A stretch of 64,000 nucleotides of DNA from Aestuariirhabdus haliotis (GCF_023509475.1 NZ_JAKSDZ010000002.1:186001-250000), one strand, 5' to 3'; counted from the stretch's first letter, positions 20,135-29,548 are shown. Made by a program: numbers and translations. Notes: a model not told the origin generated them from the letters alone.

Positions 20135-20839
20135 TCAGGTACCACTCTTGAGTAACATATGACGAATATGACCAATCGCCCGCGTGGGGTTGAGGCCTTT
20201 CGGACAAACATTGACGCAATTCATGATGCCCCGACAACGGAACACACTAAATGGATCATCAAGATCCGCCAGCCGCTCTTCCGTATGGGTATCGCGACTG
20301 TCTACCAGGAAGCGGTATGCTTGTAGCAGCCCGGATGGGCCAACAAACTTATCCGGATTCCACCAAAAAGATGGGCAGGCTGTTGAACAGCATGCACACA
20401 AAATACACTCGTAGAGTCCATCGAGCTTTTCACGCTCTTCAGGACTTTGCAGGCGTTCGATCGCCGGTGGCGGCGTTTCGTTTTGCAGATAAGGCTTGAT
20501 CTTTTCGTACTGGGCATAAAACTGAGCCATATCGACGACAAGATCGCGAATTACCGGCAAGCCTGGTAACGGACGCAACACCAGCTTGTCATTGGTCACC
20601 ACCGCGGAAAGCGGAGTAATACAAGCCAGGCCATTGGTACCATTCATGTTCATACCGTCCGAGCCGCAAACACCTTCGCGACATGAACGACGATAAGCCA
20701 ACGAAGGGTCCTGCGCCTTAACCAAAGCCAACACATCGAGCACCATCAGGTCTTTGCCTTCAGGAATCTCTACCTGCAGGTCCTGCATATAGGGGACCTG
20801 GTCTACCTCGGGGTTGTAACGATAGATACTGACTAACAT
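20135..20839 (-). CDS. sdhB: Succinate dehydrogenase iron-sulfur subunit
   Basis: 234 residues. Carries electrons from the FAD of SdhA to ubiquinone through three clusters. The [2Fe-2S] ligands are in CREGVCGSDGMNMNG with a fourth Cys downstream (ACITPL); the [4Fe-4S] and [3Fe-4S] ligands are in CILCACCSTACPSFWW and CRGIMNCVNVCPKGLNP. Peripheral on the cytoplasmic face of the inner membrane. It lies 15 bp downstream of sdhA. Confidence 0.98.
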   Translation of the reverse strand: MLVSIYRYNPEVDQVPYMQDLQVEIPEGKDLMVLDVLALVKAQDPSLAYRRSCREGVCGSDGMNMNGTNGLACITPLSAVVTNDKLVLRPLPGLPVIRDLVVDMAQFYAQYEKIKPYLQNETPPPAIERLQSPEEREKLDGLYECILCACCSTACPSFWWNPDKFVGPSGLLQAYRFLVDSRDTHTEERLADLDDPFSVFRCRGIMNCVNVCPKGLNPTRAIGHIRHMLLKSGT

Positions 20840-20854
20840 GCTGAGCTCCCTGAA

Positions 20855-22624
20855 TTAGTAGGTCCGAATCTTCGGAGGAAACGCTTCGACGGTCTTGGGC
20901 GCAAAGTTCACTTCACGCTTGCCAACACGCTTCTCGATTGGGAAATACAGGGAGTGCTTCAGCCAGTTCTCATCATCACGCTCGGTAAAGTCATTACGCG
21001 CGTGAGCGCCTCGGCTTTCTTTACGCTCTTCCGCAGATACCGCGGTAGCGTAAGCCACCTCGTACAGGTTTTGCAGCTCCAATGCTTCAATACGCGCGGT
21101 ATTGAAGGCATTGCTCTTGTCTTCAAGATGCAGGTTCTGAACCCGGGTTCCCAACTCTTCAAGCAGTTTGAGCCCCTTCTGCATGCTCTCACCTTCACGG
21201 AAAACACCGAAATACAGCTGCATGGTTTTCTGAAGTTCTTCACGAACCTCGGCAACCTTTTCACCGCCAGTGCTGCTGTTAAGTTTATCCAGGCGAGCCA
21301 TGGCCTGTTCGATGTCAGTGTCGCTGGCATCAAGGGTATCAATACCCTCTTTCATCTGTTTCTCGATCTCGATGCCCGCAGCACGGCCGAAGACAACCAG
21401 ATCCAGCAGGGAATTACCGCCCAGGCGGTTGGCACCGTGGACTGATACACAGGCTGCCTCACCACAGGCAAACAGCCCCTGAACCGCAACGTCTTCCCCT
21501 TCACCAGGTACGAGCGCCTGGCCACCGATATTGGTCGGCAGTCCGCCCATCATATAGTGGCAGGTTGGTACCACAGGAACCGGCTCTTTGGCAGGATCCA
21601 CATGGGCAAAGGTCTTTGACAGCTCACAGATTCCAGGCAATTTACGGTTCAGCTCTTCTTCACCCAGATGATCCAGCTTCAGCAGTACGTGATCTTTATT
21701 TGGCCCACAACCACGGCCTTCGAGAATTTCGATAACCATGGAACGCGCTACCACATCACGGCCAGCCAGGTCTTTTGCGTTGGGCGCATAACGCTCCATA
21801 AAACGCTCACCTTCACTGTTGATCAGGAAACCACCCTCACCACGGCAACCTTCCGTTACCAAAGTACCGGCACCGGCAATACCGGTCGGGTGGAACTGCC
21901 ACATTTCCATATCCTGCACAGGGAAACCGGCACGCAACGCCATACCCACACCGTCACCGGTATTGATCAGGGCATTGGTAGTAGATTGATAAATACGTCC
22001 GGCACCGCCAGTCGCCAGCACTGTGGCTTTGGCTTTAATGTAAACGGTCTCACCGGTTTCGATACAGATGGCGATAACACCAACTACGGAGCCTTGCTTG
22101 TTCTTAACCAGATCCGCGGCATACCACTCATTAAAGAAGCTGGTGCCACCTTTGAGGTTGGCCTGGTAAAGGGTGTGCAACAATGCGTGACCAGTCCGAT
22201 CAGCTGCGGCACAGGTCCGAGCAGCCTGCCCGCCTTTACCGAAATCTTTTGACTGACCACCAAAAGGACGCTGGTAGATACGACCCTGCTCAGTACGGGA
22301 GAAAGGTAGGCCCATATGCTCCAGTTCAAAAACGGCTTGTGGCCCTACGCTGCACATATACTCGATAGCGTCCTGGTCGCCGATATAATCGGACCCCTTG
22401 ACGGTATCGTACATATGCCAGCGCCAATCATCATTAGGATCATCACTGGCAATCGCACAGGTGATTCCACCCTGGGCTGACACGGTATGGGAACGGGTAG
22501 GAAATACTTTGGTAATACAGGCAGTCTTCAGGCCGGATTCGGTCAACTGAAGTGCGGCGCGCATACCGGCACCACCGCCACCAATTACGATGGCATCAAA
22601 GGCTATGGTACGAATCTTTGACAT
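20855..22624 (-). CDS. sdhA: Succinate dehydrogenase flavoprotein subunit
   Basis: 589 residues. Oxidises succinate to fumarate. The FAD-binding fingerprint is [13 protein letters not shown] (~13-25), and the covalently flavinylated His is His46 in [11 protein letters not shown]. Substrate-binding segments [21 protein letters not shown] and [19 protein letters not shown] are intact. It lies 3 bp downstream of sdhD. Confidence 0.98.
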   Translation of the reverse strand: MSKIRTIAFDAIVIGGGGAGMRAALQLTESGLKTACITKVFPTRSHTVSAQGGITCAIASDDPNDDWRWHMYDTVKGSDYIGDQDAIEYMCSVGPQAVFELEHMGLPFSRTEQGRIYQRPFGGQSKDFGKGGQAARTCAAADRTGHALLHTLYQANLKGGTSFFNEWYAADLVKNKQGSVVGVIAICIETGETVYIKAKATVLATGGAGRIYQSTTNALINTGDGVGMALRAGFPVQDMEMWQFHPTGIAGAGTLVTEGCRGEGGFLINSEGERFMERYAPNAKDLAGRDVVARSMVIEILEGRGCGPNKDHVLLKLDHLGEEELNRKLPGICELSKTFAHVDPAKEPVPVVPTCHYMMGGLPTNIGGQALVPGEGEDVAVQGLFACGEAACVSVHGANRLGGNSLLDLVVFGRAAGIEIEKQMKEGIDTLDASDTDIEQAMARLDKLNSSTGGEKVAEVREELQKTMQLYFGVFREGESMQKGLKLLEELGTRVQNLHLEDKSNAFNTARIEALELQNLYEVAYATAVSAEERKESRGAHARNDFTERDDENWLKHSLYFPIEKRVGKREVNFAPKTVEAFPPKIRTY

Positions 22625-22627
22625 AAC

Positions 22628-22996
22628 TTATAGACCCCACAAAATCTGTACACCCCAAGCCACATAAGTGAACATGGCGGTACCGCAGATCGCTTGAAAC
22701 AGGAAACGGAAAACGACAGCGCGACGACCCAACGCCCCCTCCGTCAAATAGTCGGTAGAAATGGTCCACATACCAACCCAAGCGTGCGCACCTAAAGAAA
22801 CAAGCGCCATCAGACTAAACACTCGCATCCAGGTTTGTGAAAACAACTCACCCCACTGGGCATAGCTGACATCAGAGCTGCAGCCAAGGTATCCCAACAG
22901 AAAAATAAAGTAAGCCGCTAAAACAATGGCGCTAACGCGCTGCACCATCCAATCATAGAGGCCACTACGAGAGAAGTTCGTTACATTAGTTACCAT
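22628..22996 (-). CDS. sdhD: Succinate dehydrogenase membrane anchor subunit
   Basis: 122 residues with three hydrophobic segments (~22-42, 58-80, 92-115). The second helix carries GAHAWVGMWTISTDYL, with the haem-ligand His and the D-Y pair used in quinone binding in SdhD proteins. With SdhC it holds haem b and the ubiquinone site. It overlaps the end of sdhC by 7 bp, indicating coupled translation. Confidence 0.95.
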   Translation of the reverse strand: MVTNVTNFSRSGLYDWMVQRVSAIVLAAYFIFLLGYLGCSSDVSYAQWGELFSQTWMRVFSLMALVSLGAHAWVGMWTISTDYLTEGALGRRAVVFRFLFQAICGTAMFTYVAWGVQILWGL

Positions 22997-23364
22997 ATTA
23001 CTACCCCCGCAAGGACTATCAGTACGGCAGAGACAACCACTGTAATCTTGGCACCCAGGATGCCAGTCAGCTTGTCGTCACCAATATCAATATCCATGAG
23101 TAGATGCTTGATACCGGCTACCAGGTGATATAGAAGCGCTGACACAATGCCCCAGGTAATCAACTTCGCAAAGAAACCCTGCATCATGACTTTCAGTTCG
23201 TTAAAACCGGCTTCCGAAGCCAACGATAGATCGAGGGCATACAAAAGAAAGGCTATAGCGACAAAAAGGATGACACCGGAGATGCGATGGAGAATGGAGG
23301 TATAAGCAGGCAGCGGGAGTTTAATCGTTGTTAGATCAAGATTGACAGGTCTTTTACTATTCAC
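22990..23364 (-). CDS. sdhC: Succinate dehydrogenase cytochrome b556 subunit
   Basis: 124 residues, three membrane helices. The signature R-P-V-N-L-D at the N-terminus, the quinone-site segment TSILHRISGV (~23-32) and the haem-ligand region LYHLVAGIKHLLMD (~81-94) are typical of SdhC. First gene of the sdh-suc block. Its likely promoter lies ~130 bp upstream in the gltA-sdhC gap. Confidence 0.97.
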   Translation of the reverse strand: MNSKRPVNLDLTTIKLPLPAYTSILHRISGVILFVAIAFLLYALDLSLASEAGFNELKVMMQGFFAKLITWGIVSALLYHLVAGIKHLLMDIDIGDDKLTGILGAKITVVVSAVLIVLAGVVIW

Positions 23365-23491
23365 GGCTCTTTACGCTCTTTGGCTCCTCGACGGGAGCAT
23401 GTTTATAAGGACGTGCATCAAAGATAGGTCTCTGCGAAGCAGATGTTACCGGCCCGGAAGAGCCTGGTCCCCCCCCTAACTTCGGGCTGGA

Positions 23492-23520
23492 AGTATAAAG
23501 ACATCAGGTAACAAATACAA
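23492..23520 (-). promoter_or_regulatory. Candidate sigma-70 promoter of sdhC
   Basis: On the minus strand, TTGTAT (23520-23515), a 17-bp spacer and TATACT (23497-23492) match TTGACA/TATAAT at 4/6 and 5/6 positions with ideal spacing. The start would be near 23485, giving a ~120-nt leader before sdhC. Confidence 0.45.
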
Positions 23521-23523
23521 ACC

Positions 23524-23538
23524 TGTAGTGAAACTACA
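23524..23538. promoter_or_regulatory. Dyad abutting the sdhC -35 element
   Basis: A perfect 6-bp inverted repeat TGTAGT-GAA-ACTACA located 3 bp upstream of the putative sdhC -35. Its position suits an activator or repressor of the sdh-suc operon. I do not recognise it as the site of a known regulator. Confidence 0.35.
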
Positions 23539-23665
23539 AATCGCCTGACACCCCCTGTCTCAGGGCCTTGAGGGCTCTATTTTGTTGACCGGCGACGCAA
23601 TCACAAGTAGCGATTGGTCGAATGCCCGAGTGTTACGAAAAGTGATATCTAGTGTCGAGCTGTAA

Positions 23666-23693
23666 TTGACAAACAGATTAATCACTTTATATT
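23666..23693 (+). promoter_or_regulatory. Candidate sigma-70 promoter of gltA
   Basis: A perfect TTGACA (23666-23671), a 16-bp spacer and TATATT (23688-23693). The start would be near 23700, giving a ~100-nt leader before gltA. No competing better match is seen in this gap. Confidence 0.55.
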
Positions 23694-23801
23694 TGTCGGT
23701 CACTTTCAGGGCCGAAGCCCGAATCGCTACAACAATAAAGATAAGCCGCGACCATTAGATAACAATACGCATACCCAATTGGCACGATAGGAGGCCTCCA
23801 T

Positions 23802-25085
23802 ATGGCTGAGAAAACAGCGCAACTAACCATCGAAGGTATTGGTACCATTGACCTGCCGATGTATTCAGGCACTACCGGACCAGACGTGGTAGATGTACGC
23901 GGACTGACTCCCAAGGGGCTTTTCACTTTCGATCCAGGCTTTGTATCGACGGCAGCCTGCGAATCCAAGATCACCTACATCGACGGTGATAAAGGCGTTC
24001 TTCTGCACCGCGGCTACCCAATTGATCAACTGGCCGAAAAATCTGACTACCTCGAAACTTGCTTCCTACTGCTTTACGGTGAGCTTCCTAATAAGGAAGA
24101 AAAAGAAAAATTTGCCGGCACCATTCGCAATCACACCATGTTGCACGAGCAACTGAACCACTTTTTCAACGGGTTCCGTCGTGACGCACACCCGATGGCC
24201 GTTATGTGTGGCGTGGTCGGTGCCCTGTCCGCGTTCTATCACGACTCCCTCGACATCGGCAATGAGCGTCACCGTGAAGTAGCGGCTTACCGCCTGATAG
24301 CCAAGATGCCTACCATTGCTGCCATGGTGTACAAGTACTCCATCGGCCAACCCTTCATGTTCCCTCGCAACGATCTCTCCTATGCTGGCAACTTCCTGCA
24401 TATGATGTTCGCCACCCCTTGCGAAGAATATGTGGTTAATCCCGTTCTCGAGCGCGCAATGGACCGTATTTTCCTGCTGCACGCAGACCACGAGCAAAAC
24501 GCCTCTACCTCAACCGTACGTCTTGCCGGCTCATCCGGCGCCAACCCGTTCGCTTGTATCGCAGCGGGCATTGCCGCCCTCTGGGGCCCCGCTCACGGCG
24601 GTGCCAACGAAGCCGTACTGAATATGCTGGAAGAGATCGGTGACGAGAGCAACATTGATGAGTTCGTTGCCCGCGCCAAAGACAAGAACGATCCTTTCCG
24701 CCTGATGGGCTTTGGACACCGTGTTTACAAAAACTTTGACCCTAGAGCCAAAGTCATGAAAACCACCTGCGATGAAGTCCTGTCCGAGCTGGGTATCGAC
24801 GATCCGCTGCTGAAAATCGCCAAGCGACTGGAGCAAATCGCGATCGAAGACCCCTACTTCGCCGAGCGTAAGCTCTATCCAAATGTGGACTTTTACTCCG
24901 GCATTATTCTCAAGGCGATTGGTATTCCAACCGAAATGTTCACGGTTATTTTCGCCACTGGCCGCACTCCTGGCTGGATAGCCCATTGGCACGAGATGAT
25001 CAGCGGACCATACCGCATCGGTCGCCCTCGCCAGCTTTACACGGGTTATGACCAGCGCGACTACGTCAGCGTCGACAAGCGCTAA
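23802..25085 (+). CDS. gltA: Citrate synthase (type II)
   Basis: 427 residues. Condenses acetyl-CoA and oxaloacetate. Catalytic residues are in [23 protein letters not shown] and [14 protein letters not shown] (His, His and the following acid region). The N-terminal small beta-rich domain (~1-50, with [14 protein letters not shown]) is the NADH-regulatory extension of the hexameric gammaproteobacterial type. A strong AGGAGG lies 7 nt before the ATG. Divergent from sdhC, as in pseudomonads. Confidence 0.98.
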   Translation: MAEKTAQLTIEGIGTIDLPMYSGTTGPDVVDVRGLTPKGLFTFDPGFVSTAACESKITYIDGDKGVLLHRGYPIDQLAEKSDYLETCFLLLYGELPNKEEKEKFAGTIRNHTMLHEQLNHFFNGFRRDAHPMAVMCGVVGALSAFYHDSLDIGNERHREVAAYRLIAKMPTIAAMVYKYSIGQPFMFPRNDLSYAGNFLHMMFATPCEEYVVNPVLERAMDRIFLLHADHEQNASTSTVRLAGSSGANPFACIAAGIAALWGPAHGGANEAVLNMLEEIGDESNIDEFVARAKDKNDPFRLMGFGHRVYKNFDPRAKVMKTTCDEVLSELGIDDPLLKIAKRLEQIAIEDPYFAERKLYPNVDFYSGIILKAIGIPTEMFTVIFATGRTPGWIAHWHEMISGPYRIGRPRQLYTGYDQRDYVSVDKR

Positions 25086-25091
25086 GCCATA

Positions 25092-25136
25092 ACAGGCACA
25101 AAAAAGCCCGGGGAAACCGGGCTTTTTTGTGCCTGT
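25092..25136. terminator. Bidirectional terminator between gltA and the YkgJ-like gene
   Basis: A perfect 20-bp inverted repeat with a 5-nt loop (25092-25111 / 25117-25136), having a GCCCGG core and A6/T6 tracts. It starts 7 bp after the gltA stop and ends 3 bp before the convergent gene's stop, so it serves both. Confidence 0.93.
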
Positions 25137-25139
25137 CCA

Positions 25140-25397
25140 CTAGCGAGTCAACTCCTCCAGCACTCGAATCCGCTCCAGTGCCTCTTGTTGCGAGTGGCCA
25201 CAAACCGATTCTTCCGCCTGAAACTGCGCACAGAGCGAGGGACGCTCAGGCATACCAAACAACTTGCAACGCGAAAGATCGTCCAGATGAATACAGCGCA
25301 CTCCCGCCGGCTTGCCATTGGGCATACCGGGAAGCGCACCAGCAATAGAAGGCGCTACGCAACAGGCTCCGCATTCCGAGCGACACCGCATCAACAT
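25140..25397 (-). CDS. YkgJ-family cysteine-cluster protein
   Basis: 85 residues from the ATG at 25397. Eight or so cysteines in the pattern C-x3-C-x2-CC ... C-x8-C ... C ... C (ECGACC, RCIHL, RCKLF, LCAQF, VCGHS) define the YkgJ / zinc-or-iron-chelating CxxCxxCC family. The metal and function are not established. A longer open frame runs back to 25640, but it would overlap the divergent PqiA-like gene and has no family similarity there, so the short start is used; an alternative ATG lies at 25391. Confidence 0.88.
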   Translation of the reverse strand: MLMRCRSECGACCVAPSIAGALPGMPNGKPAGVRCIHLDDLSRCKLFGMPERPSLCAQFQAEESVCGHSQQEALERIRVLEELTR

Positions 25398-25474
25398 AAA
25401 CCCTTGAAGACTAAGAAAAACACGCTGACGATCATTTGTAGGACGCCTCACTTTTATATAACCTGATAGAACAT

Positions 25475-26122
25475 ATGCAAGGTATTGCCATAGTGACCCC
25501 CCCCTTTCTGCGTGAACGACCATTAACCGCCTGCCACGAATGCGACTTGCTACTGCAGCCTGCGCAAAAAAAACTCCACCAGATTGTGCGCTGCCCGCGT
25601 TGTGGTTACAAACTGTATCAGCACAAGCCGGGGAGCACACACAATACCATCGCTCTGGCGCTCGCCGGAGTGGTTTTCTTTATACCAGCCAACACGCTCC
25701 CTATTATGAGCATGGAGCTGTTCGGTCAAACCCATATCGATACCATGCTCACAGGAGTGACCAGGCTGTTTGATAACGGCCACTGGTGGATCAGTGGCCT
25801 GGTTCTGTTATGCAGCGTCATTTTCCCCTTGATGCGATTGGTACTGGCTCTTCTGGTACTTATTCCCCTGCAACTGGGGCGTTCGTCTCGCGCCCAGATC
25901 GAAGCATTTAAACTGTACCATCACCTCAGCAGCTGGAGCATGCTAGAGGTCTATATGATAGGCATACTGGTGGCCATTATTAAGCTGGCAAACATGGCCA
26001 TGATCAGCCCGGGCTACGGGCTGATCTGCTTCACAGGATTGATGCTGTGCACCATCGGATTAAGCCAAACCCTGGACGAGCACACCACCTGGGATTTGCT
26101 GGAGAAGTACCGACATGACTAG
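25475..26122 (+). CDS. PqiA-domain membrane protein, first half-unit
   Basis: 215 residues. A cytoplasmic zinc-ribbon-like knuckle (Cys20-x2-Cys23 and Cys40-x2-Cys43) is followed by about four membrane helices (~55-75, 104-132, 150-175, 184-200), with FFIPANTLPIMSM typical of PqiA. E. coli PqiA and YebS carry two such units in one ~420-residue chain; here each unit is a separate gene. Partner of MCE proteins in lipid transport between inner and outer membranes. Overlaps the next gene by 8 bp. Confidence 0.92.
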   Translation: MQGIAIVTPPFLRERPLTACHECDLLLQPAQKKLHQIVRCPRCGYKLYQHKPGSTHNTIALALAGVVFFIPANTLPIMSMELFGQTHIDTMLTGVTRLFDNGHWWISGLVLLCSVIFPLMRLVLALLVLIPLQLGRSSRAQIEAFKLYHHLSSWSMLEVYMIGILVAIIKLANMAMISPGYGLICFTGLMLCTIGLSQTLDEHTTWDLLEKYRHD

Positions 26123-26765
26123 TGCTCGCCACAACAACCTGTGTCTGTGCAATACCTGCCACAAGCTGTGCAAAAAACCACCAGCAGCACAAACCAAGGC
26201 ACTTTGCCCACGCTGCTACAGCCCCCTGTTTTCGCGCAAACCGGAAACACTGATTCGTACCTGGGCCCTGACTATTGCCGCCGCAATTCTGTTCATTCCA
26301 GCGAACCTGTTGCCCATCACAACAATTACTTACCTGGGCCACAGCCAACCCGACACCATAATGAGCGGGATTATTGCCCTGACCAAAGCCGGCATGATCC
26401 CCATTGCGATTGTGGTCTTTATCGCCAGCATTGCCGTCCCCGTATTAAAACTACTCGGGATAGTGACATTACTATTATCGGTACAATACCGCTGGTCGAT
26501 GAACCCGACACAACGCACCCTCATGTTCCGCATGATCGAATGGATTGGGCGCTGGTCAATGCTGGATCTGTTTGTTATTGCCATTCTGATGGCGCTTATC
26601 AACCTTGGTAATCTCAGTGAATTTGAAGCCGGCAGCGCCGCAAATGCCTTTGGCCTTGTGGTGGTACTCACTATGTTTGCCGCAACCAGTTTCGATCCTC
26701 GTTTGATCTGGGATCAGGATGTCACAACAGATGACAAGGAACCTAAGGATATAAAAGATGACTGA
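26115..26765 (+). CDS. PqiA-domain membrane protein, second half-unit
   Basis: 216 residues, same layout as the preceding gene. Cysteine knuckle Cys12-x2-Cys15 and Cys31-x2-Cys34, then four membrane helices beginning with FIPANLLPITTI. It corresponds to the C-terminal half of a full-length PqiA/YebS; the two proteins would form a heterodimeric inner-membrane unit. The hydrophilic C-terminus (DDKEPKDIKDD) overlaps the start of the MCE gene by 8 bp, giving translational coupling along the operon. Confidence 0.92.
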   Translation: MTSARHNNLCLCNTCHKLCKKPPAAQTKALCPRCYSPLFSRKPETLIRTWALTIAAAILFIPANLLPITTITYLGHSQPDTIMSGIIALTKAGMIPIAIVVFIASIAVPVLKLLGIVTLLLSVQYRWSMNPTQRTLMFRMIEWIGRWSMLDLFVIAILMALINLGNLSEFEAGSAANAFGLVVVLTMFAATSFDPRLIWDQDVTTDDKEPKDIKDD

Positions 26766-29103
26766 ACCTCAAGATCACTCTATCCCTGAGGCTATTTCAG
26801 AACCACCTCGTGGTATCTCGGTGATTTGGCTGGTACCTTTCATTGCCGCTCTGATTGGTGGCTGGCTTTTATATAAAGGCATTAAAGAAGCCCCCACCAC
26901 TATCGTCATACAGTTTCCCAGCGCCACCGGCATTATTGCCGATCGTACTCCGGTCATGTTGCAAGGCTTGGCCATCGGTAAAGTGGCCAAGATGCGAATA
27001 GCGCAAGATTCTCAAGGAGTCGATGTCGAAGTTGCGATTCAGCCCGATGCGGTGAAATACATTACCGAGGATGCAAAATTCTGGCTGGTAAAACCGGAAG
27101 TATCTCTGGAAGGCGTTACCGGACTTGAAACCATACTATCGGGGAATCATATCTCCATGAGTGCCGGCAGTCTGGACAAAAAACAGCAGTTAAATTTTAA
27201 AGCCCTGTCTTCGCCCCCCAGTCTTGCCAACGATGCCGAGGGGCTACATTTTATGCTTCGTACGGAGCACCCAAAATCCATCGCCATCGGCACTCCCATC
27301 TACTTCAAAAAAATCCAGGTTGGCTACATAGTCAGCTATCGACTTGATGCCGAAGGTAAAGGCGTCGACGTCAGGGCATTTATAGAGGAGAAACATGCCC
27401 ATCTGGTTAAAAAAACCAGTCGTTTCTGGAATGCCAGCGGCGTGCATTTCCGAGGTAATCTCTCCGGTTTTAAAATTGAAGTGGAATCTTTGATGTCCCT
27501 GCTCAGTGGTGGCCTCGCTTTCTATACACCCGAGACAGATATTGAGTCCGAACTCGCGGATGACTGGGACGAATTCGCCCTTTTCGATAACTTTGATGAT
27601 GCCGAGGCAGGCATTCCCATTCGCCTGGAATTTGCATCAGGCAGGGATCTCGTGGAGGGGCAAACACAGGTAATTTATGAGGGCTTGACCATTGGGATTG
27701 TTAGAACTGTAACCGTAAAGCCCGACCTTACCGGTGTCTGGGCAGAAGTCATGGTAGACCCCAGGGCAGAACCCGCTTTGGTCGAAGGCGCCCGCTTCTG
27801 GCTGGTCAAACCTGAAATCGGCATTGGCGGCATTAAGGGTATAGACGCACTGATAAAAGGCAACTACATCAACATGGACTTTAACAACGTCAACTCTGCC
27901 ACAGAACTACAAAACCGCGCTCCCAAAAGGGATTTTATCGGGCTTGACCACCGCCCTCCCAAGGAGATGGAAGAAAGCGGTTTAACCCTGTATTTACAAG
28001 CCGACAATCTGGGATCATTAACCGTTGGTAGTCCCGTCAGCTTTCGTCAAATCCCGGTAGGCACCGTAGAAGACTTCACTCTCAATAAAAATAATGACGG
28101 CGTTGTTGTCAATGTGTACATACAGGAACACTACGCACACCTGGTCACAAGCAACAGTAAATTCTGGAACACCAGCGGCATCAGTATCAGCGGCGGCCTT
28201 ACCGGATTGAAGCTGGAAACCGAGTCTCTCTCATCACTGATTGCCGGGGGCTTATCTTTTGATAGCCCCGAATCAACCAACGCACAGCCTGCCAAGGATG
28301 GTGATCAATTCAAACTGTTTGCTAACCGCTCTGCCACTATCGACAAGGGACCCTTCATCTCCATCACATTTGACAACGGGACGGGCCTGAAAGAAGGCAC
28401 AGAAATTCGATTTAATGGCATTCGTATCGGCTCTGTTATCGGCGTAGACCTCAACACCGACATGCAGAATGTCAAAGTCAGTGCGCAACTCAATAGCTCG
28501 GCACAGGCCCTGGCCAGAGAAGGCAGTGTTTTCTGGGTGGTTAAACCACAACTGGGTCTGGCAAAAACGGCCAATCTCGGCACTTTGATCAGTGGTTACT
28601 ATATTGAAGTCCGCCCATCTAAAACACCCGGGCGTTTCTCGAACAGTTTCGAAGGCCTGTCCAACCCTCCCTTTAGCGCTCCCGTCAGTCGCGGTTTGAA
28701 TATCACGCTGGTAACACCTCGTAAGGGCTCCTTAAAAAAAGGCAGTCTAGTTAGCTATCGGGACATTCCAGTCGGCAAAGTCACAGGATTCAAACTGGCA
28801 GAATTCGCCGACGCTGTGCATATACTGGTTAATATAGAAGAGCCCTATCGCTCGCTGATCAAAGAAAACACCCGATTCTGGAATGCCAGCGGAATAGACG
28901 TTAACTTTGGCTTGTTTAAAGGTGCCAGCATTAAAACCGAATCGCTGGAGTCTATTCTTGCCGGAGGTATCACTTTCGCCACTCCCGACAACGTCAATAT
29001 GGGAGAACAGGTAACCGAAGGTGCCCGCTTCCAGCTCTTCCCCCAAGCACAAACCAGCTGGCTTGATTGGGCACCGCAGATTCCGCTGGAACCCGCACCA
29101 TGA
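26758..29103 (+). CDS. PqiB/YebT-like MCE protein with six MCE domains
   Basis: 781 residues. One N-terminal membrane helix (~21-40) anchors a periplasmic chain of six MCE domains at about 46-138, 162-260, 286-378, 408-503, 532-620 and 646-742. MCE proteins form hexameric rings that stack into a lipid-conducting tube; E. coli PqiB has three domains and YebT seven. Odd-numbered domains share F-W-[LV]-V-K-P and, in two of the three, G-N-[YH]-I; even-numbered ones share F-W-N-[AT]-S-G and G-G-[LI]-[AST]-F, so the chain is three repeats of an A-B pair. Translationally coupled to both neighbours. Confidence 0.93.
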   Translation: MTEPQDHSIPEAISEPPRGISVIWLVPFIAALIGGWLLYKGIKEAPTTIVIQFPSATGIIADRTPVMLQGLAIGKVAKMRIAQDSQGVDVEVAIQPDAVKYITEDAKFWLVKPEVSLEGVTGLETILSGNHISMSAGSLDKKQQLNFKALSSPPSLANDAEGLHFMLRTEHPKSIAIGTPIYFKKIQVGYIVSYRLDAEGKGVDVRAFIEEKHAHLVKKTSRFWNASGVHFRGNLSGFKIEVESLMSLLSGGLAFYTPETDIESELADDWDEFALFDNFDDAEAGIPIRLEFASGRDLVEGQTQVIYEGLTIGIVRTVTVKPDLTGVWAEVMVDPRAEPALVEGARFWLVKPEIGIGGIKGIDALIKGNYINMDFNNVNSATELQNRAPKRDFIGLDHRPPKEMEESGLTLYLQADNLGSLTVGSPVSFRQIPVGTVEDFTLNKNNDGVVVNVYIQEHYAHLVTSNSKFWNTSGISISGGLTGLKLETESLSSLIAGGLSFDSPESTNAQPAKDGDQFKLFANRSATIDKGPFISITFDNGTGLKEGTEIRFNGIRIGSVIGVDLNTDMQNVKVSAQLNSSAQALAREGSVFWVVKPQLGLAKTANLGTLISGYYIEVRPSKTPGRFSNSFEGLSNPPFSAPVSRGLNITLVTPRKGSLKKGSLVSYRDIPVGKVTGFKLAEFADAVHILVNIEEPYRSLIKENTRFWNASGIDVNFGLFKGASIKTESLESILAGGITFATPDNVNMGEQVTEGARFQLFPQAQTSWLDWAPQIPLEPAP

Positions 29104-29513
29104 AAACCCTAACGGCTTTAACCAACAAATGCGGTAACCTGAACGGCCATGGAACCAAGGCAAAACAAAGCCTAATTCTGTCGCTATTGCTGATCACGCT
29201 TAGCCCTGGTGCCCAAGCCTTCTACCCTATCGAGATCAATGCAAACCCTAACGGAATGAAGATTGAGTATCAGGCCAGCAACGCCCTTAACAGCGTGATT
29301 CTGCAGGTCAAAAACCAGGAAGCCTACGCCATCCAATGCAGAGCCCATTTTCGAAACGGACCTGAAACCCCCACCATTCGAACACAGCTTGTTGCCCCGG
29401 AGGCCGAGTCTATATTTACAGCCAGTTTTCAGCGTTCGATCATTCGCATCAGAATAGACCTGGAGTGTGTAAATGAAGGAGAACCCTTTAACCGGCTTAA
29501 GGGTCTGAAATAA
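29100..29513 (+). CDS. Small exported protein of unknown function, MCE operon
   Basis: 137 residues from the ATG at 29100, which overlaps the TGA of the MCE gene (ATGA). A signal peptide is visible: basic N-region, hydrophobic LILSLLLITL, and a likely cut after AQA (~residue 40) before FYPIEINANPNG. The mature part (~97 residues) looks beta-rich with two cysteines, one in QCRAHF and one in LECVN, which could form a disulfide; FRNGPETP and FQRSIIRIRI are distinctive. It lacks a lipobox, so it is not a PqiC-type lipoprotein. I recall similar small secreted proteins in pseudomonads with unreliable names. Function unknown. Confidence 0.8.
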   Translation: MKTLTALTNKCGNLNGHGTKAKQSLILSLLLITLSPGAQAFYPIEINANPNGMKIEYQASNALNSVILQVKNQEAYAIQCRAHFRNGPETPTIRTQLVAPEAESIFTASFQRSIIRIRIDLECVNEGEPFNRLKGLK

Positions 29514-29548
29514 CACATCAGCCATGTAACCCAGGCACAACCGAACGC

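Larger units (their letters stand above)
23365..23801. other. sdhC-gltA divergent control region (437 bp)
   Basis: No gene is seen in this stretch. It holds a candidate promoter for each side (separate entries) and a dyad at 23524-23538. A tract of eight C residues (~23469-23476) sits between the imperfect arms GCCCGGAAG and CTTCGGGC. A small GGGC-CGAA-GCCC hairpin lies at 23709-23720 in the gltA leader. The gltA ribosome site AGGAGG is at 23789-23794. Confidence 0.55.

Noticed and set aside
25398-25640. Longer N-terminal extension of the YkgJ-like gene
   Set aside because: It would overlap the start and promoter of the divergent PqiA-like gene, shows no family similarity, and the ATG at 25397 gives the normal size.
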